From: Bacillota bacterium LX-D
Lineage (GTDB): Bacteria > Bacillota > DUOV01 > Zhaonellaceae
Assembly (NCBI GenBank): GCA_031628995.1
Contig: JAVLUO010000006.1
Location: 62,001 to 126,000, forward strand
Reading direction: 5' to 3'
Length of the DNA: 64,000 nucleotides
Shown: piece by piece, positions 40,758 to 49,942 of the stretch
Numbering within the stretch: the stretch's first letter is position 1
Layout: each line of letters opens with the position of its first letter
Notes under the pieces: model-generated
What the model was told of the DNA's origin: nothing
What the model saw: the letters and a program-made list of their open reading frames with translations, nothing else
Database searches by the model: none
Program-made: the position numbers and the translations under genes

Positions 40758-42239
40758 ATGAGTGACATTAATTTAAAAGCAGCGGAAGTCACGATCCGGG
40801 AAATACGCCTTGGCTCGATTACCGGTTTTGAAGGAACAGCGGCACAACTGGTTCAGTGTGCCCAAGCCGGAAACTTAAGAGACAACTCGCGCTCTTTCAG
40901 CCAATGCATGGGCTGCAGTTCAGGGAATGCGTTTTGCCAGCTGGCTATGATTCAGGATGCGGCCGTCATCAATCATGCCCCTGTGGGTTGTGCCGGGGAT
41001 TTCTTCGGCTTTAATTTCACATACCGGGTGGAACAAATGAAACGCAACCTGCCGCCGGTGATCGGCCGCTATTTCAATACCAATATTGAAGAGAAGGATA
41101 CGATTTACGGTGCGGCTGAAAAATTGGAACAGACTATCCGGGCTGTCTACCAACGGGTGAAACCCAACGCTATTTTCGTCACGACTTCCTGTGCTTCCGG
41201 CATTATCGGGGATGATGTGGAGAGTGTGACTGATCTATTAACGGAAGAACTGGGGATTCCGGTGGTGGCCTGTTTCTGTGAGGGGTTTAAGTCTAAAATC
41301 TGGACGACCGGATTTGATTCGGCCTATCATTCCATTGTCCGGAGGATTGTAAAGCCGCCCCGGAAAAAGACAAACAAAGTCAATATTATTAACTTCTGGG
41401 GAAGCGATATTTTTGACGGGTTGCTGAAGCAATTAGGCTATGAGGCTAATTATATCGTCCCGTTTTCTACCATTGCCCAGTTGGAACGAATTTCCGAGGC
41501 GGCGGCCACCATTCAAGTCTGCCCGACGCTGGGAAGTTATCTCGGAGCAGCGCTGGAACAGGTCTACGGTGTTCCGGAAATCAAAGCTCCGCCGGCTTAC
41601 GGGATAGCAGCGACCGATGCCTGGCTGAGAGAATTGGGCAAAGTCCTGGACAAGGAAAGCGAAGCAGAAGAAATTATCCGTACGGAAAAAGCCGGAATCC
41701 TGCCCAAACTGGAAGAGTACCGGAGCAAACTGAAAGGCAAGACTTGCTATGTGACGGCCGGAGCCGCCCACGGCCATGCCTTGATTGCACTGCTGAGGGA
41801 ACTGGGTTTGGAGGTACAGGGGGCTGCTATCTTCCACCATGACCCCCTCTATGACAACGGCGATCCCCAGTCGGATATGCTGGCCCATGCCGTGCGGACT
41901 TACGGGGATATTCCCAACTATAACGTCTGCAATAAACAGGCCTATGAACTGGTCAATATCTTGAACAGGGTCCGGCCGGATATTATGATTGCCCGCCACG
42001 GGGGCATGACGCTTTGGGGAGCTAAGCTGGGCATTCCTACGCTGCTAATTGGGGATGAGCATTTCGGGTTTGGCTACCAGGGAATTTTGAAATATGCGGA
42101 AAGGATTTTGGAAACTATGGACAACAAAGAATTTGTGACAAACCTGGCTAAACACAGCACCATGCCTTATACCAAATGGTGGCTCGAACAGAACCCCTAT
42201 GCTTTTTTGGGAGGAAATGCCCATGTCCAACTTTATTGA
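40758..42239 (+). CDS. Nitrogenase-like component 1, NifD-type subunit
   Basis: 493 residues of the oxidoreductase/nitrogenase component 1 family. P-cluster-type cysteines are at 50/53, 78 (INHAPVGCAG) and 145 (TTSCASGIIGDD), with spacing close to NifD C62/C88/C154. Cys255 (IQVCPTLGSYLG, preceding EQVYGVP) occupies the place of the NifD cofactor ligand C275, and His435 (IGDEHFGFGYQG) that of H442. Keeping both ligands suggests a bound iron-sulfur-metal cofactor, unlike chlorophyllide-reductase relatives. ATG 40758 follows AGAGGAGGG. Context is MetY, an ABC importer and cysteine genes, so substrate is probably an organosulfur compound rather than N2. No nifH is visible. Confidence 0.88.
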   Translation: MSDINLKAAEVTIREIRLGSITGFEGTAAQLVQCAQAGNLRDNSRSFSQCMGCSSGNAFCQLAMIQDAAVINHAPVGCAGDFFGFNFTYRVEQMKRNLPPVIGRYFNTNIEEKDTIYGAAEKLEQTIRAVYQRVKPNAIFVTTSCASGIIGDDVESVTDLLTEELGIPVVACFCEGFKSKIWTTGFDSAYHSIVRRIVKPPRKKTNKVNIINFWGSDIFDGLLKQLGYEANYIVPFSTIAQLERISEAAATIQVCPTLGSYLGAALEQVYGVPEIKAPPAYGIAATDAWLRELGKVLDKESEAEEIIRTEKAGILPKLEEYRSKLKGKTCYVTAGAAHGHALIALLRELGLEVQGAAIFHHDPLYDNGDPQSDMLAHAVRTYGDIPNYNVCNKQAYELVNILNRVRPDIMIARHGGMTLWGAKLGIPTLLIGDEHFGFGYQGILKYAERILETMDNKEFVTNLAKHSTMPYTKWWLEQNPYAFLGGNAHVQLY

Positions 42240-43542
42240 ACAGCCCAGGTACTCCTGCGCCTTAGGGGCCCAACAAACGGTTATCGCGATAAAAAGGGCG
42301 GTCCCGGTGGTGCATTCCGGGCCTGGCTGCAGCGTCAAAATCTGCAGTCTGATTGGCCAGGGGGAAGGGTATGCGGGGGGCAGCACCATTCCCTGCACCA
42401 ATTGCAGCGAGAGCGAAATTGTTTTCGGCGGGGTGGATAAACTGCGTGGGGTAATTGACGGCGCTTTCAAGGTCATCGATGCCGATTTATATGTGGTGCT
42501 CACCGGCTGCACGTCCGATATTGTCGGGGATGACATCGGTCAGCTCACCCGGGAATATCAGGAACAGGGGAAAGCAATTGTTTATGCCGAGACCGGAGGG
42601 TTTAAAAGCAATAACTATGTCAGCCATGATGTCGTCGTGAAGGCAATCATCGACCAGTATGTGGATAAATTTGCCCAACGGAAAGAAGAGAAAATAGCGG
42701 GACTTGTCAATGTTTTTGCGACCATTCCTTATCAGGACCATTATTGGAACGGCAATCTCTACGAAATAAAAAGAATTTTGGAAGGCATCGGGCTTAAAGT
42801 CAATATTTTATTCGGGAACGAGTCGCAAGGTGTCCAGGAATGGCTGACCATTCCCCGGGCCGAGTTTAATATTTTGATTTCCGCCTGGCCGGGACTGGAA
42901 ATCGTTCAGCATCTTCAGGAAAAGTACGGAACTCCGTTCTTTCATTTCCCTTATCTGCCGATCGGCGGCGTGGAGACATCCAGGTTTCTTAGGGAGATAG
43001 CGGCTTTTGGCAGGCTAGACCCGGCCAAAGTGGAATCCTTTATAGCAGCTGAAGAAGAAAAGTTCTATTCCTATCTGGAACGAACTGCTGATTTCATGTT
43101 GGAATTCCGTTACGGTTTGCCCAGGTCTTTCTATACTATTCTTGATGCAACTTATGCCATCGGGTTTGCTAAATACCTGTTAAATGAGCTTGGCATCCTG
43201 CCGGCAAAACAGTATATTGTCGATGATACCCCGGAAAAATACCGGGATAATATCCGGGAACAGTTCCGGCATATATCCGAGCTGCGCTCCGCAGACGTAA
43301 CATTTGCAATCGACGGTGGTCAAATCCAGGAAGAAATCCGACGGGACGCACCGAAAAACCGGTCACTTATCCTCGGCAGCGGATGGGAAAGAGACCTGGC
43401 CAATGATATCAAGGGCGATTTGCTGCCGGTCAGTGTTCCGGTGACTTACCGCCTCATTCTAAACTGCGGTTATGCCGGCTACAACGGCGGTTTAAGAGTA
43501 ATAGAAGATATCTATGACCGGGTGCTCCACACCTACCGGTAA
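42223..43542 (+). CDS. Nitrogenase-like component 1, NifK-type subunit
   Basis: 439 residues. Starts inside the NifD-like gene (17-base overlap) with GGGAGGAAA upstream. Cysteines 12 (YSCALGAQ), 36 (SGPGCSVK) and 95 (LTGCTSDIVGDD) match the spacing of NifK C70/C95/C153, so a P-cluster at the subunit interface is expected. The long N-terminal extension of MoFe NifK is absent, as in many nitrogenase-like proteins. Additional cysteines (C41, C58, C61) may be structural. Forms an alpha2beta2 partner with the NifD-like subunit by inference. Confidence 0.88.
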   Translation: MSNFIEQPRYSCALGAQQTVIAIKRAVPVVHSGPGCSVKICSLIGQGEGYAGGSTIPCTNCSESEIVFGGVDKLRGVIDGAFKVIDADLYVVLTGCTSDIVGDDIGQLTREYQEQGKAIVYAETGGFKSNNYVSHDVVVKAIIDQYVDKFAQRKEEKIAGLVNVFATIPYQDHYWNGNLYEIKRILEGIGLKVNILFGNESQGVQEWLTIPRAEFNILISAWPGLEIVQHLQEKYGTPFFHFPYLPIGGVETSRFLREIAAFGRLDPAKVESFIAAEEEKFYSYLERTADFMLEFRYGLPRSFYTILDATYAIGFAKYLLNELGILPAKQYIVDDTPEKYRDNIREQFRHISELRSADVTFAIDGGQIQEEIRRDAPKNRSLILGSGWERDLANDIKGDLLPVSVPVTYRLILNCGYAGYNGGLRVIEDIYDRVLHTYR

Positions 43543-43638
43543 TGGCGGAAGAAAATTTGCGGAGCGGAAGTCGGGATGGGTATTAGCTTCCTGATAAAAT
43601 CAGACAGAATCAGATAGAAAAGTAAAGGAGGAAAAAAT

Positions 43639-43995
43639 ATGCCGCACCGGATTGCCCTGGCCAGCTCAAACGGAAAAGTGATTGATCAGCATTTTGCTCA
43701 GGCGCGCAATTTTCAGATCGTCGATCTTTTTGAAGACCGCTATCTCCTGGTGGAAACAAGAAACATTCAGCCTGTTCCCGGCGGGAAAGGGCACAGTACC
43801 GGTGTTTGGGAAAACATCGCCGGGCTTTTGGCTGATTGTGAAGGGGTTTTTGTCAGCCGGATCGGCTATGGGGCAGCTGCCTATCTAAATTCTATTGGCT
43901 TAAGGGTCTTTGAAGCCCCATATCCGCTGGAAAGTGTCCTGAAAAAGCTGCTTGCGGGTAAAATTCTGGAAACGGAGAAAGAGTCAAATGAATAA
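43639..43995 (+). CDS. NifX-like cofactor carrier protein
   Basis: 118 residues of the dinitrogenase cofactor-binding family (RIALASSNGKVIDQHFAQAR, CEGVFVSRIGYGAAAYL, GLRVFEAP). Family members hold NifB-co or related clusters. ATG follows AAAGGAGGAAAA. Its position after the NifDK-like pair supports a cofactor-containing enzyme. It is related to the protein at 26313. Confidence 0.85.
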   Translation: MPHRIALASSNGKVIDQHFAQARNFQIVDLFEDRYLLVETRNIQPVPGGKGHSTGVWENIAGLLADCEGVFVSRIGYGAAAYLNSIGLRVFEAPYPLESVLKKLLAGKILETEKESNE

Positions 43996-44067
43996 AGAGT
44001 CAATGGAAGAAGGATTAAAAGTAAAACAAGATAAAAAAAGCAGTTAATCATAAGGAGCGTTTAACGT

Positions 44068-45264
44068 ATGACAATCAAAAAAGAGCAAAAACCACAAAGG
44101 CCACAGAAGGAGCGCATCGAAACCCGCTTGATCCACGGAGGGATTGATGGGGATCCCAGGACAGGGGCTGTCAGCGTTCCCATTTACCAGACCTCAACGT
44201 ACAGGCAAAAAGCTTTTGGGCAGTCCCCGGAATATGAATACTCGCGCACCGGCAATCCGACCAGGGAAGCCTTGGAGAAGCTTATTGCCGAACTGGAAGG
44301 GGGGACGCACGGGTTTGCCTTTGCTTCAGGTATGGCAGCGCTCACCGCTGTTCTGCTGTTGTTTCAAAGTGGAGAAAAAATTGTCATCTCCAACAATGTC
44401 TATGGCGGAACCTTTCGCATTTTAGATAAAGTGTTGAAACAATTCGGGCTGAGCTACGAGATAGTCGATACGACGGACCTAGATCTTTTGGAAAAAGCTT
44501 TTGCTGATAAGGCGGCGGCCGTTTTGCTGGAGAGTCCGGCCAATCCCCTTTTAACCGTCACCGATATTGCCGGAGTGGCGGCCCTAGCCAAAGCGCGGGG
44601 AGTGCTGACCATCGTGGACAATACCTTTATGACCCCTTATTTGCAAAGACCTTTGGGGTTGGGAGCGGACATAGTGGTCCATAGCGCCACCAAATATCTG
44701 GGTGGGCACAGCGATCTGGTGGCAGGTTTAGCGGTGGTGAACAGTGCGGAACTCGCGGAAAGACTTCACTTTATCCAGAACGCCACGGGCGGCATCCTGG
44801 AACCATTCGATTCCTGGCTGTTGATCCGGGGAATCAAAACATTGGGGGTCAGAATGGATCGGCATTTGGAAAATGCCCGGTATCTCGCAGAATTTCTCCG
44901 TGGTCAGCCGGGAATTAAAAAAGTATTCTATCCAGGATTTCCGGACAGCAGCGGGTATGCTATTCAGCAGAAACAGGCGTCAGGTCCGGGTGCAATCATC
45001 TCTTTTCTTCTTTCCGAGGAATATGAACTTTCCAGATTTTTTGAAAACCTGGATTTGATCATTTTTGGAGAAAGCTTGGGAGGGGTGGAGTCCCTAATCT
45101 GCCACCCTGCTAGTATGACCCATGCAGCGATTCCGGCCGAAATACGCCGGCAGGTTGGAATCGAAGACAATCTGGTCCGGTTATCGGTAGGGCTGGAGAA
45201 CAAAGAGGACCTCACCGATGATTTGACCAAAGCATTAACAGCAGCGAGAAAAAATAGGCGCTAA
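44068..45264 (+). CDS. Cystathionine gamma-synthase/gamma-lyase family enzyme
   Basis: 398 residues. PLP lysine in VVHSATKYLGGHSDLVAG, substrate region SRTGNPTREALEK, C-terminal GGVESLICHPASMTHA. It probably interconverts cystathionine and homocysteine/cysteine; with the CBS-domain enzyme downstream it gives a reverse trans-sulfuration pair (homocysteine to cystathionine to cysteine). ATG follows AAGGAGCG. Similar to, but distinct from, the protein at 32015. Confidence 0.88.
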   Translation: MTIKKEQKPQRPQKERIETRLIHGGIDGDPRTGAVSVPIYQTSTYRQKAFGQSPEYEYSRTGNPTREALEKLIAELEGGTHGFAFASGMAALTAVLLLFQSGEKIVISNNVYGGTFRILDKVLKQFGLSYEIVDTTDLDLLEKAFADKAAAVLLESPANPLLTVTDIAGVAALAKARGVLTIVDNTFMTPYLQRPLGLGADIVVHSATKYLGGHSDLVAGLAVVNSAELAERLHFIQNATGGILEPFDSWLLIRGIKTLGVRMDRHLENARYLAEFLRGQPGIKKVFYPGFPDSSGYAIQQKQASGPGAIISFLLSEEYELSRFFENLDLIIFGESLGGVESLICHPASMTHAAIPAEIRRQVGIEDNLVRLSVGLENKEDLTDDLTKALTAARKNRR

Positions 45265-45304
45265 AAGCTTGCGCCAGTTAAGTTTTCTATAAAGGGTGAA
45301 GGAA

Positions 45305-46671
45305 ATGGTATCAGCAAAAAAAACGATTGATCTGATCGGCAATACCCCTTTAGTGGAAGTGACGTGCTTTGATGTCGGTGTTTGCCGCTTGTTTCTCAAG
45401 CTGGAATCCCAGAACCCCGGGGGCTCGATTAAGGATCGCATCGGTCTGGCCATGGTTGAGCAGGCTGAAAAAGATGGCAAGATTCAGCCCGGAGATACGT
45501 TAATCGAAGCCACAGCAGGCAATACCGGACTGGGACTGGCCCTGGCGGCGATTACCAAAGGTTATAAGCTTATTCTAGTAATTCCGGACAAAATGAGCAT
45601 TGAAAAAATTAATCATTTAAAAGCGATGGGGGTAGAAATTGTTATCACCCGGTCCGATGTAGAAAAAGGGCATCCGGAATATTATCAGGACTATGCCCGG
45701 CGGTTGTCCCAGAAAATCCCGCATTCCTTCTATGTCAACCAATTTGACAATCCGGCAAATCCGCTGGCCCATGAAAGGACAACGGCTCCGGAAATCTGGG
45801 GACAAACAGGACATGAGGTGGATGCGATTGTTGTCGGGGTCGGTTCGGCCGGGACATTGAAAGGACTAACCAATTATTTTCAAAAAGTGAAACCGGACTT
45901 GGAAATAATTCTGGCTGATCCCCGGGGTTCGGTACTGGCTGACTATGTGAACCAGGATCAGATTCCTCGAGCTGGCAGTTGGTTGGTGGAAGGAATTGGC
46001 GAAGATTTTGTACCTCCGCAATTTGATTGCTCTTTGATCAAAAGAGCCTACACAGTCAGTGATTTAGAAAGCTTCGAGGCGGTTAGAACCTTATTGCGGC
46101 GGGAAGGGATCCTGGCCGGTTCTTCCACCGGAACGATGTTGAGCGCAGCGGTTCAATATGCCAAGGAGCAAAATGAACCGAAAAACATTGTGACCTTTGT
46201 TTGTGACAGCGGCAATAAATATCTTACCAAAATGTTTAATGATTTTTGGATGATCGATCAGGGTTTTATTCCCAAAAAAGATCAGGGGAACCTTGAGGCT
46301 TTGGTAACAAGGAAATATTCCGAAAGAAGCGTTATCAGTGTAAACCCCGAAGATACGCTGTTGAATGCCCACTCCAAAATGCGGCTCTATGATATTTCCC
46401 AAATACCCGTACTTCAGGACAATAAAGTTGTTGGTATTATTGATGAATGGGATATTTTAACCGCCGTGGAAAACGATGAACAGAATTTCAAAAAAACCAT
46501 CGGGAATTATATGGCTAAAAATGTGGTGTCCGTATCTCTTGATGACGACTTAGGCAAAGTTGCGGAAATCTTAAAAAAAGATACTTGGTTATTGTGAAAA
46601 AGGAAGAGCAATTTTACGGCCTGATTACCAAAATGGATTACCTCAATTATTTGCACCGCAAGCTGAAATAA
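45305..46671 (+). pseudogene. Cystathionine beta-synthase/cysteine synthase with CBS pair, frameshifted near the end
   Basis: PLP fold: NPGGSIKDRIGL (lysine), TAGNTGLGLALA, GSAGTLKG, followed by two CBS modules starting near SVISVNPEDTLLNAHSKM. The frame stops at 46597 (DTWLL), while LVIVKKEEQFYGLITKMDYL and the normal CBS2 end continue in another frame to 46671. The catalytic domain is whole, so the shortened protein may still work without full CBS regulation. Alternatively a sequencing error. ATG 45305 follows AAAGGGTGA. Confidence 0.85.
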
Positions 46672-46696
46672 AAATAGAGGAAAGAAGGAGATAATT

Positions 46697-47176
46697 ATTT
46701 CAGAACTAAAAAATTTAAAAAGTACCAAACAGAACAAAATTTTTAAGGGGCTGGGGGTTGCTGCTTTTGTTATTTTTTTATTCATATTTTTCTTACCGAG
46801 CATTGTTCCCGTTTGCCAGATGCAGATTCAAACCGCTTCCGGAGAGTCTGTGCCTATGCGCTGCTTTTATGCCTTTCTGGCTGTCAAGGCGATTGCTCTG
46901 TTGGGGGCGGCTGAATCGGTAATCCTGTTTTTGGTCCGGGAAAAACAGGCCAGAATTTTCGGTGGAGCTGCAATCATATTGTCCGCACTGGTCATACTTG
47001 CTATCCCCCAGTCCTGGGTGATCGGTATTTGCGGCCCTGCGGATTTCCCTTGCCATGGAACGTATTTCTGGACCGTGATTGCCGGTATTGTTCTCATTGT
47101 TTTAGGGGCTTTTACTCTTTGGTTTAGTTCCAGAAAGTTAAAACGTGGAGTTTCTGATGATCAGGCTGATAGTTAG
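46697..47176 (+). CDS. DUF4418-type membrane protein, unusual start
   Basis: Membrane protein with about four helices and conserved Cys residues (VPVCQMQ, PMRCFYAF, FPCHGTYF) typical of DUF4418. The coding frame extends upstream of the first ATG (46820) through a first membrane helix to an ATT at 46697 placed six bases after GAAGGAG. Either ATT is the initiator or the original start was lost by mutation. Its 3' end overlaps an ABC permease fragment, as usual for this family beside MacB-like transporters. Confidence 0.6.
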   Translation: MSELKNLKSTKQNKIFKGLGVAAFVIFLFIFFLPSIVPVCQMQIQTASGESVPMRCFYAFLAVKAIALLGAAESVILFLVREKQARIFGGAAIILSALVILAIPQSWVIGICGPADFPCHGTYFWTVIAGIVLIVLGAFTLWFSSRKLKRGVSDDQADS

Positions 47177-47524
47177 ATCCTTGCTTCACCGCAAAGCCCA
47201 AAGTCTGGCAACGATTTTAGCAGTATCCGTGGGTATCGCCCTGCTGCTTTTTGTAGCAGTTTTGAGGCAGGGATTGTTTCAAGGGCTGGAAGAGCAGGCC
47301 GGAAAGTTATTAAAGGAATTTGGACTTGGGGAGAAACTTTACCATAAGCCCCAGGAACTGAGTTTGGCCAAATCCGCAGAGTAGCGGCGGCCCGGGCTTT
47401 ACTGCTCGAACCTTCCCTTATCCTGGCCGACGAACCCACTAATGACCTAGACCCGTTGCTCGCAGCCGAGTTGACAGATATTTTGCTGGCTTACAAGGAA
47501 CGGGGAAGCGCTGTTACATGTTAG
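47157..47524 (+). pseudogene. MacB/LolCDE-type transporter, permease and ATPase fused by deletion
   Basis: MIRLIVRSLLHRKAQSLATI starts a FtsX/MacB permease. After about 50 residues it changes to LLKEFGLGEKLYHKPQELS, an ATPase segment before the signature. One frame further, GQIRRVAAARALLLEPSLIL and ADEPTNDLDP complete signature and Walker B, and the frame soon stops. A large deletion and a frameshift are implied. Confidence 0.75.
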
Positions 47525-47825
47525 ACTGGCCGAAGTAAACACTAAGCAAACCTGGCCTACACTGCGTTCAGAACTAGAAGATTTGCATTTAATAGAATAC
47601 GAATCAATTGATGGCAAGATGTTACAAAGAACTGAATTAACCGATGCTCAAAAAAGAATTCTTTCATTGCTTCAACTTCCCGAACCCCAGAAAATATGGG
47701 ATATTTCCCTTCGGAGGGGGCAAAAACCGCAGACACACTCCAAATTATCCACAGGTGCTCTAGTCCTTATGCAGCAAGGGTTTGAGGTACTTCTTGTGCC
47801 TACATACTGTCGAAGCCGAGAATAA
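47525..47825 (+). mobile_element. Possible transposase C-terminal remnant
   Basis: The frame reads NTKQTWPTLRSELEDLHLIE then RTELTDAQKRILSLLQLPEP, resembling the tail of IS1634-type transposases. Assignment is uncertain; no inverted repeats were identified. Confidence 0.35.
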
Positions 47826-47877
47826 GCAGCTGTATAATACAAAAAAATACTAACAAAAAAATATTAAATATTAACTA

Positions 47878-47942
47878 TTGACAAATCTTAAAAACAAAAC
47901 TATTATTTTCTTAAATTTTACTAAAACTATAGACATTATAGG
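47878..47942 (+). promoter_or_regulatory. Promoter with sulfur-type box (cysK)
   Basis: TTGACA (47878), 17-base spacer, TATTAT (47901), then ACTAAAACTATAGACATTAT (47920-47939). Best match to the consensus box; 23 bases before the cysK ATG. Confidence 0.8.
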
Positions 47943-47964
47943 TTTTAAAAAGGAGGCATTTCCT

Positions 47965-48894
47965 ATGGGAAAAATTTATGAAGATCTGACAGATCTGATC
48001 GGCGGGACTCCCTTGGTGAGATTAAAAAAAGTTTCAGCAGGATTAAAGGCGGATATCGTTGTTAAGCTGGAATCTTTTAACCCGGGGGGGAGCGTCAAAG
48101 ACAGAATTGCCCTGAGTATGATCAAAGCGGCAGAGGAACAAGGTCTGATCAATAAGGATTCCGTAATTATTGAACCGACCAGCGGCAATACCGGAATCGG
48201 TTTGGCTTTTGTAACGGCTGCCAGGGGATACCGGCTGATTCTCACCATGCCCGATACCATGAGCATTGAAAGGCGCAACCTGCTTAAAGCCTATGGAGCG
48301 GAGCTTGTTTTAACCCCAGGGGCTGAAGGGATGAAAGGTGCCATCAAAAAAGCTTCGGAACTGGCCGACGAGATTCCTAATTCCTTTATTCCCCAGCAAT
48401 TTGAGAATCCAGCCAACCCGGAAATCCACCGGAAAACAACAGCGGAAGAAATATGGGCCGATACCGACGGGAAAATAGATATCATTATTGGCGGTGTCGG
48501 AACAGGCGGAACCATCACCGGGATTGGTGAGATAATAAAATCCCGGAAACCTGACTTGAAAGTGATCGCTGTGGAACCCAATGATTCTCCGGTTCTTTCC
48601 GGAGGGAAGCCGGGCCCGCATAAGATCCAGGGAATTGGAGCCGGTTTTGTTCCCAAGGTTTTGAATTTAGGCATTGTGGATGAATTTTTTAAGGTAACCA
48701 ATGAACAGGCCTTTGAAACCGGGCGGATACTTGCCAAAGAAGAAGGCATCTTGGTCGGTATTTCTTCCGGAGCGGCCACTTATGCAGCCTTGGAAGTGGC
48801 CAAACGTCCGGAGAACGAAGGGAAACTGATTGTTGTAGTACTGCCTGACACCGGAGAAAGATATTTAAGTACGGCTTTATTCCAAGAAAATTAA
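47965..48894 (+). CDS. cysK: Cysteine synthase A
   Basis: 309 residues. PLP lysine in [12 protein letters not shown], substrate loop [11 protein letters not shown], phosphate-binding [12 protein letters not shown]-terminal [11 protein letters not shown]. It makes cysteine from O-acetylserine and sulfide. In Bacillus CysK is also the co-regulator of CymR; here the adjacent sulfur-type box and the Rrf2 protein make the same circuit possible. ATG 47965 follows AAAAAGGAGG. Confidence 0.95.
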   Translation: MGKIYEDLTDLIGGTPLVRLKKVSAGLKADIVVKLESFNPGGSVKDRIALSMIKAAEEQGLINKDSVIIEPTSGNTGIGLAFVTAARGYRLILTMPDTMSIERRNLLKAYGAELVLTPGAEGMKGAIKKASELADEIPNSFIPQQFENPANPEIHRKTTAEEIWADTDGKIDIIIGGVGTGGTITGIGEIIKSRKPDLKVIAVEPNDSPVLSGGKPGPHKIQGIGAGFVPKVLNLGIVDEFFKVTNEQAFETGRILAKEEGILVGISSGAATYAALEVAKRPENEGKLIVVVLPDTGERYLSTALFQEN

Positions 48895-48918
48895 CCTATA
48901 CAAAAGACGGAGGCCATG

Positions 48919-49032
48919 ATGAGCCAGACAGAAAGAGGAAAATAGAAACTAAAGACAGGTTTGGCAGAGATGTTGAAAGGTAGAGTCATCATGGATGTGA
49001 CGACTCCGTAACAGGCTAAAATTGCAGAAGAA
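48919..49032 (+). pseudogene. pdxS: pdxS remnant
   Basis: MSQTERGK, stop, then LAEMLKGRVIMDVTTP, stop, [12 protein letters not shown]: the N-terminal barrel start of PLP synthase PdxS with two in-frame stop codons. It is followed in frame by SPFH-type sequence. CGGAGG precedes the ATG. Confidence 0.75.
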
Positions 49033-49356
49033 GCCGGGTTAGCAGCGGAACTGCAAGACAGATTGCAGGTAGCGGGAGTTGAAGTAATGGAAACCCGTTT
49101 GACCCATTTAGCTTATGCTACGGAAATCGCCAGCGCTATGCTGCAGCGTCAACAAGCATCGGCGATTATTTCGGCTCGGCAAAAAATTGTTGAAGGAGCT
49201 GTGGGTATGGCTCAAATGGCAATTGCTAAGCTGGAACAAGAAGGAGTAGTTGAGCTGGATGAAGAACGGAAAGTTGCGATGATCAATAATTTAATGGTTG
49301 CCATTGTATCCGACCGAGCTGCTCAACCGGTATTAAACACAGGAAGTTTGTATTAA
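49033..49356 (+). pseudogene. SPFH-domain protein C-terminal remnant
   Basis: [56 protein letters not shown] and the terminal PVLNTGSLY match the end of bacterial SPFH (stomatin-like) proteins. The N-terminal membrane anchor and SPFH core are missing; the piece is joined to the pdxS relic. An ATG at 49087 could start a short protein, but no ribosome site is seen. Confidence 0.7.
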
Positions 49357-49365
49357 GGAATTCCC

Positions 49366-49545
49366 ATGGCGGCAAGAAAAAATTTTCCTTTACGAATTGA
49401 TCCTAAACTCTATAGCATTTTAGAACAATGGGCAGCTGATGAATTGCGCAGTGTCAACGGACATATTGAATTTCTCTTGCGGGAAGCAGCCCGTAAAGCT
49501 GGGCGTTTAATGGAGAAACAAAGTGCTGAGAAAAACGAGAAATAA
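49366..49545 (+). CDS. Small Arc-like ribbon-helix-helix protein
   Basis: 59 residues: [20 protein letters not shown], then [20 protein letters not shown]. The pattern resembles Arc-type DNA-binding proteins often encoded directly after SPFH genes. AAGGAATTCCC precedes the ATG, and a good terminator follows. It looks intact even though its SPFH neighbour is truncated. Function is not known. Confidence 0.7.
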   Translation: MAARKNFPLRIDPKLYSILEQWAADELRSVNGHIEFLLREAARKAGRLMEKQSAEKNEK

Positions 49546-49560
49546 GAAATAAAGCAAAGA

Positions 49561-49594
49561 AAAACCTGCAGTCGGTGAAGAGGCAGGTTTTTTT
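49561..49594 (+). terminator. Terminator after the Arc-like gene
   Basis: AAAACCTGC ... GCAGGTTTTTTT stem-loop with T-run. Confidence 0.8.
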
Positions 49595-49660
49595 ACTAAA
49601 TAATATTGTTAAAGTTAAAAAATAAAGATATAATTAGATTTTTAACTATAAACGTTTTTC

Positions 49661-49867
49661 ATGGATCATTTGATATATTTAGAAAAAACCATTTTAGATG
49701 TTGAAAACGAAATAAATCAATGTCTAAGTCCATACCGTCAAGAGATTACACTGTTGAGTTTACTACCCGGAGTTAGTTTAGGAAACAATAAAAGTGTTGG
49801 TAAAAAAAGTAAGCAGACAACTCCCGGAGGTAAAACACTAAAAGAAGTACTATGTGAATGTGCATAG
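49661..49867 (+). mobile_element. IS110-family transposase remnant, internally deleted
   Basis: LEKTILDVENEINQCLSPYR, EITLLSLLPGV, then directly LGNNKSVGKKSKQTTPGGKT. In IS110 transposases the IPGV and PGNN-S-GK motifs are separated by about 60 residues, so a deletion has occurred. Confidence 0.65.
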
Positions 49868-49942
49868 GTTGCATCAAAAACCAAATGCCAATCGAAAGCT
49901 TTTTACCTTTATTTATTCATCTCAAACAAAGATTTAAGTTTT

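Noticed and set aside
40758-43542. True nitrogen fixation genes (nifDK)
   Set aside because: No nifH, nifE, nifN or nifV nearby; the subunits lack NifD/NifK-specific extensions, and the neighbourhood is sulfur metabolism.
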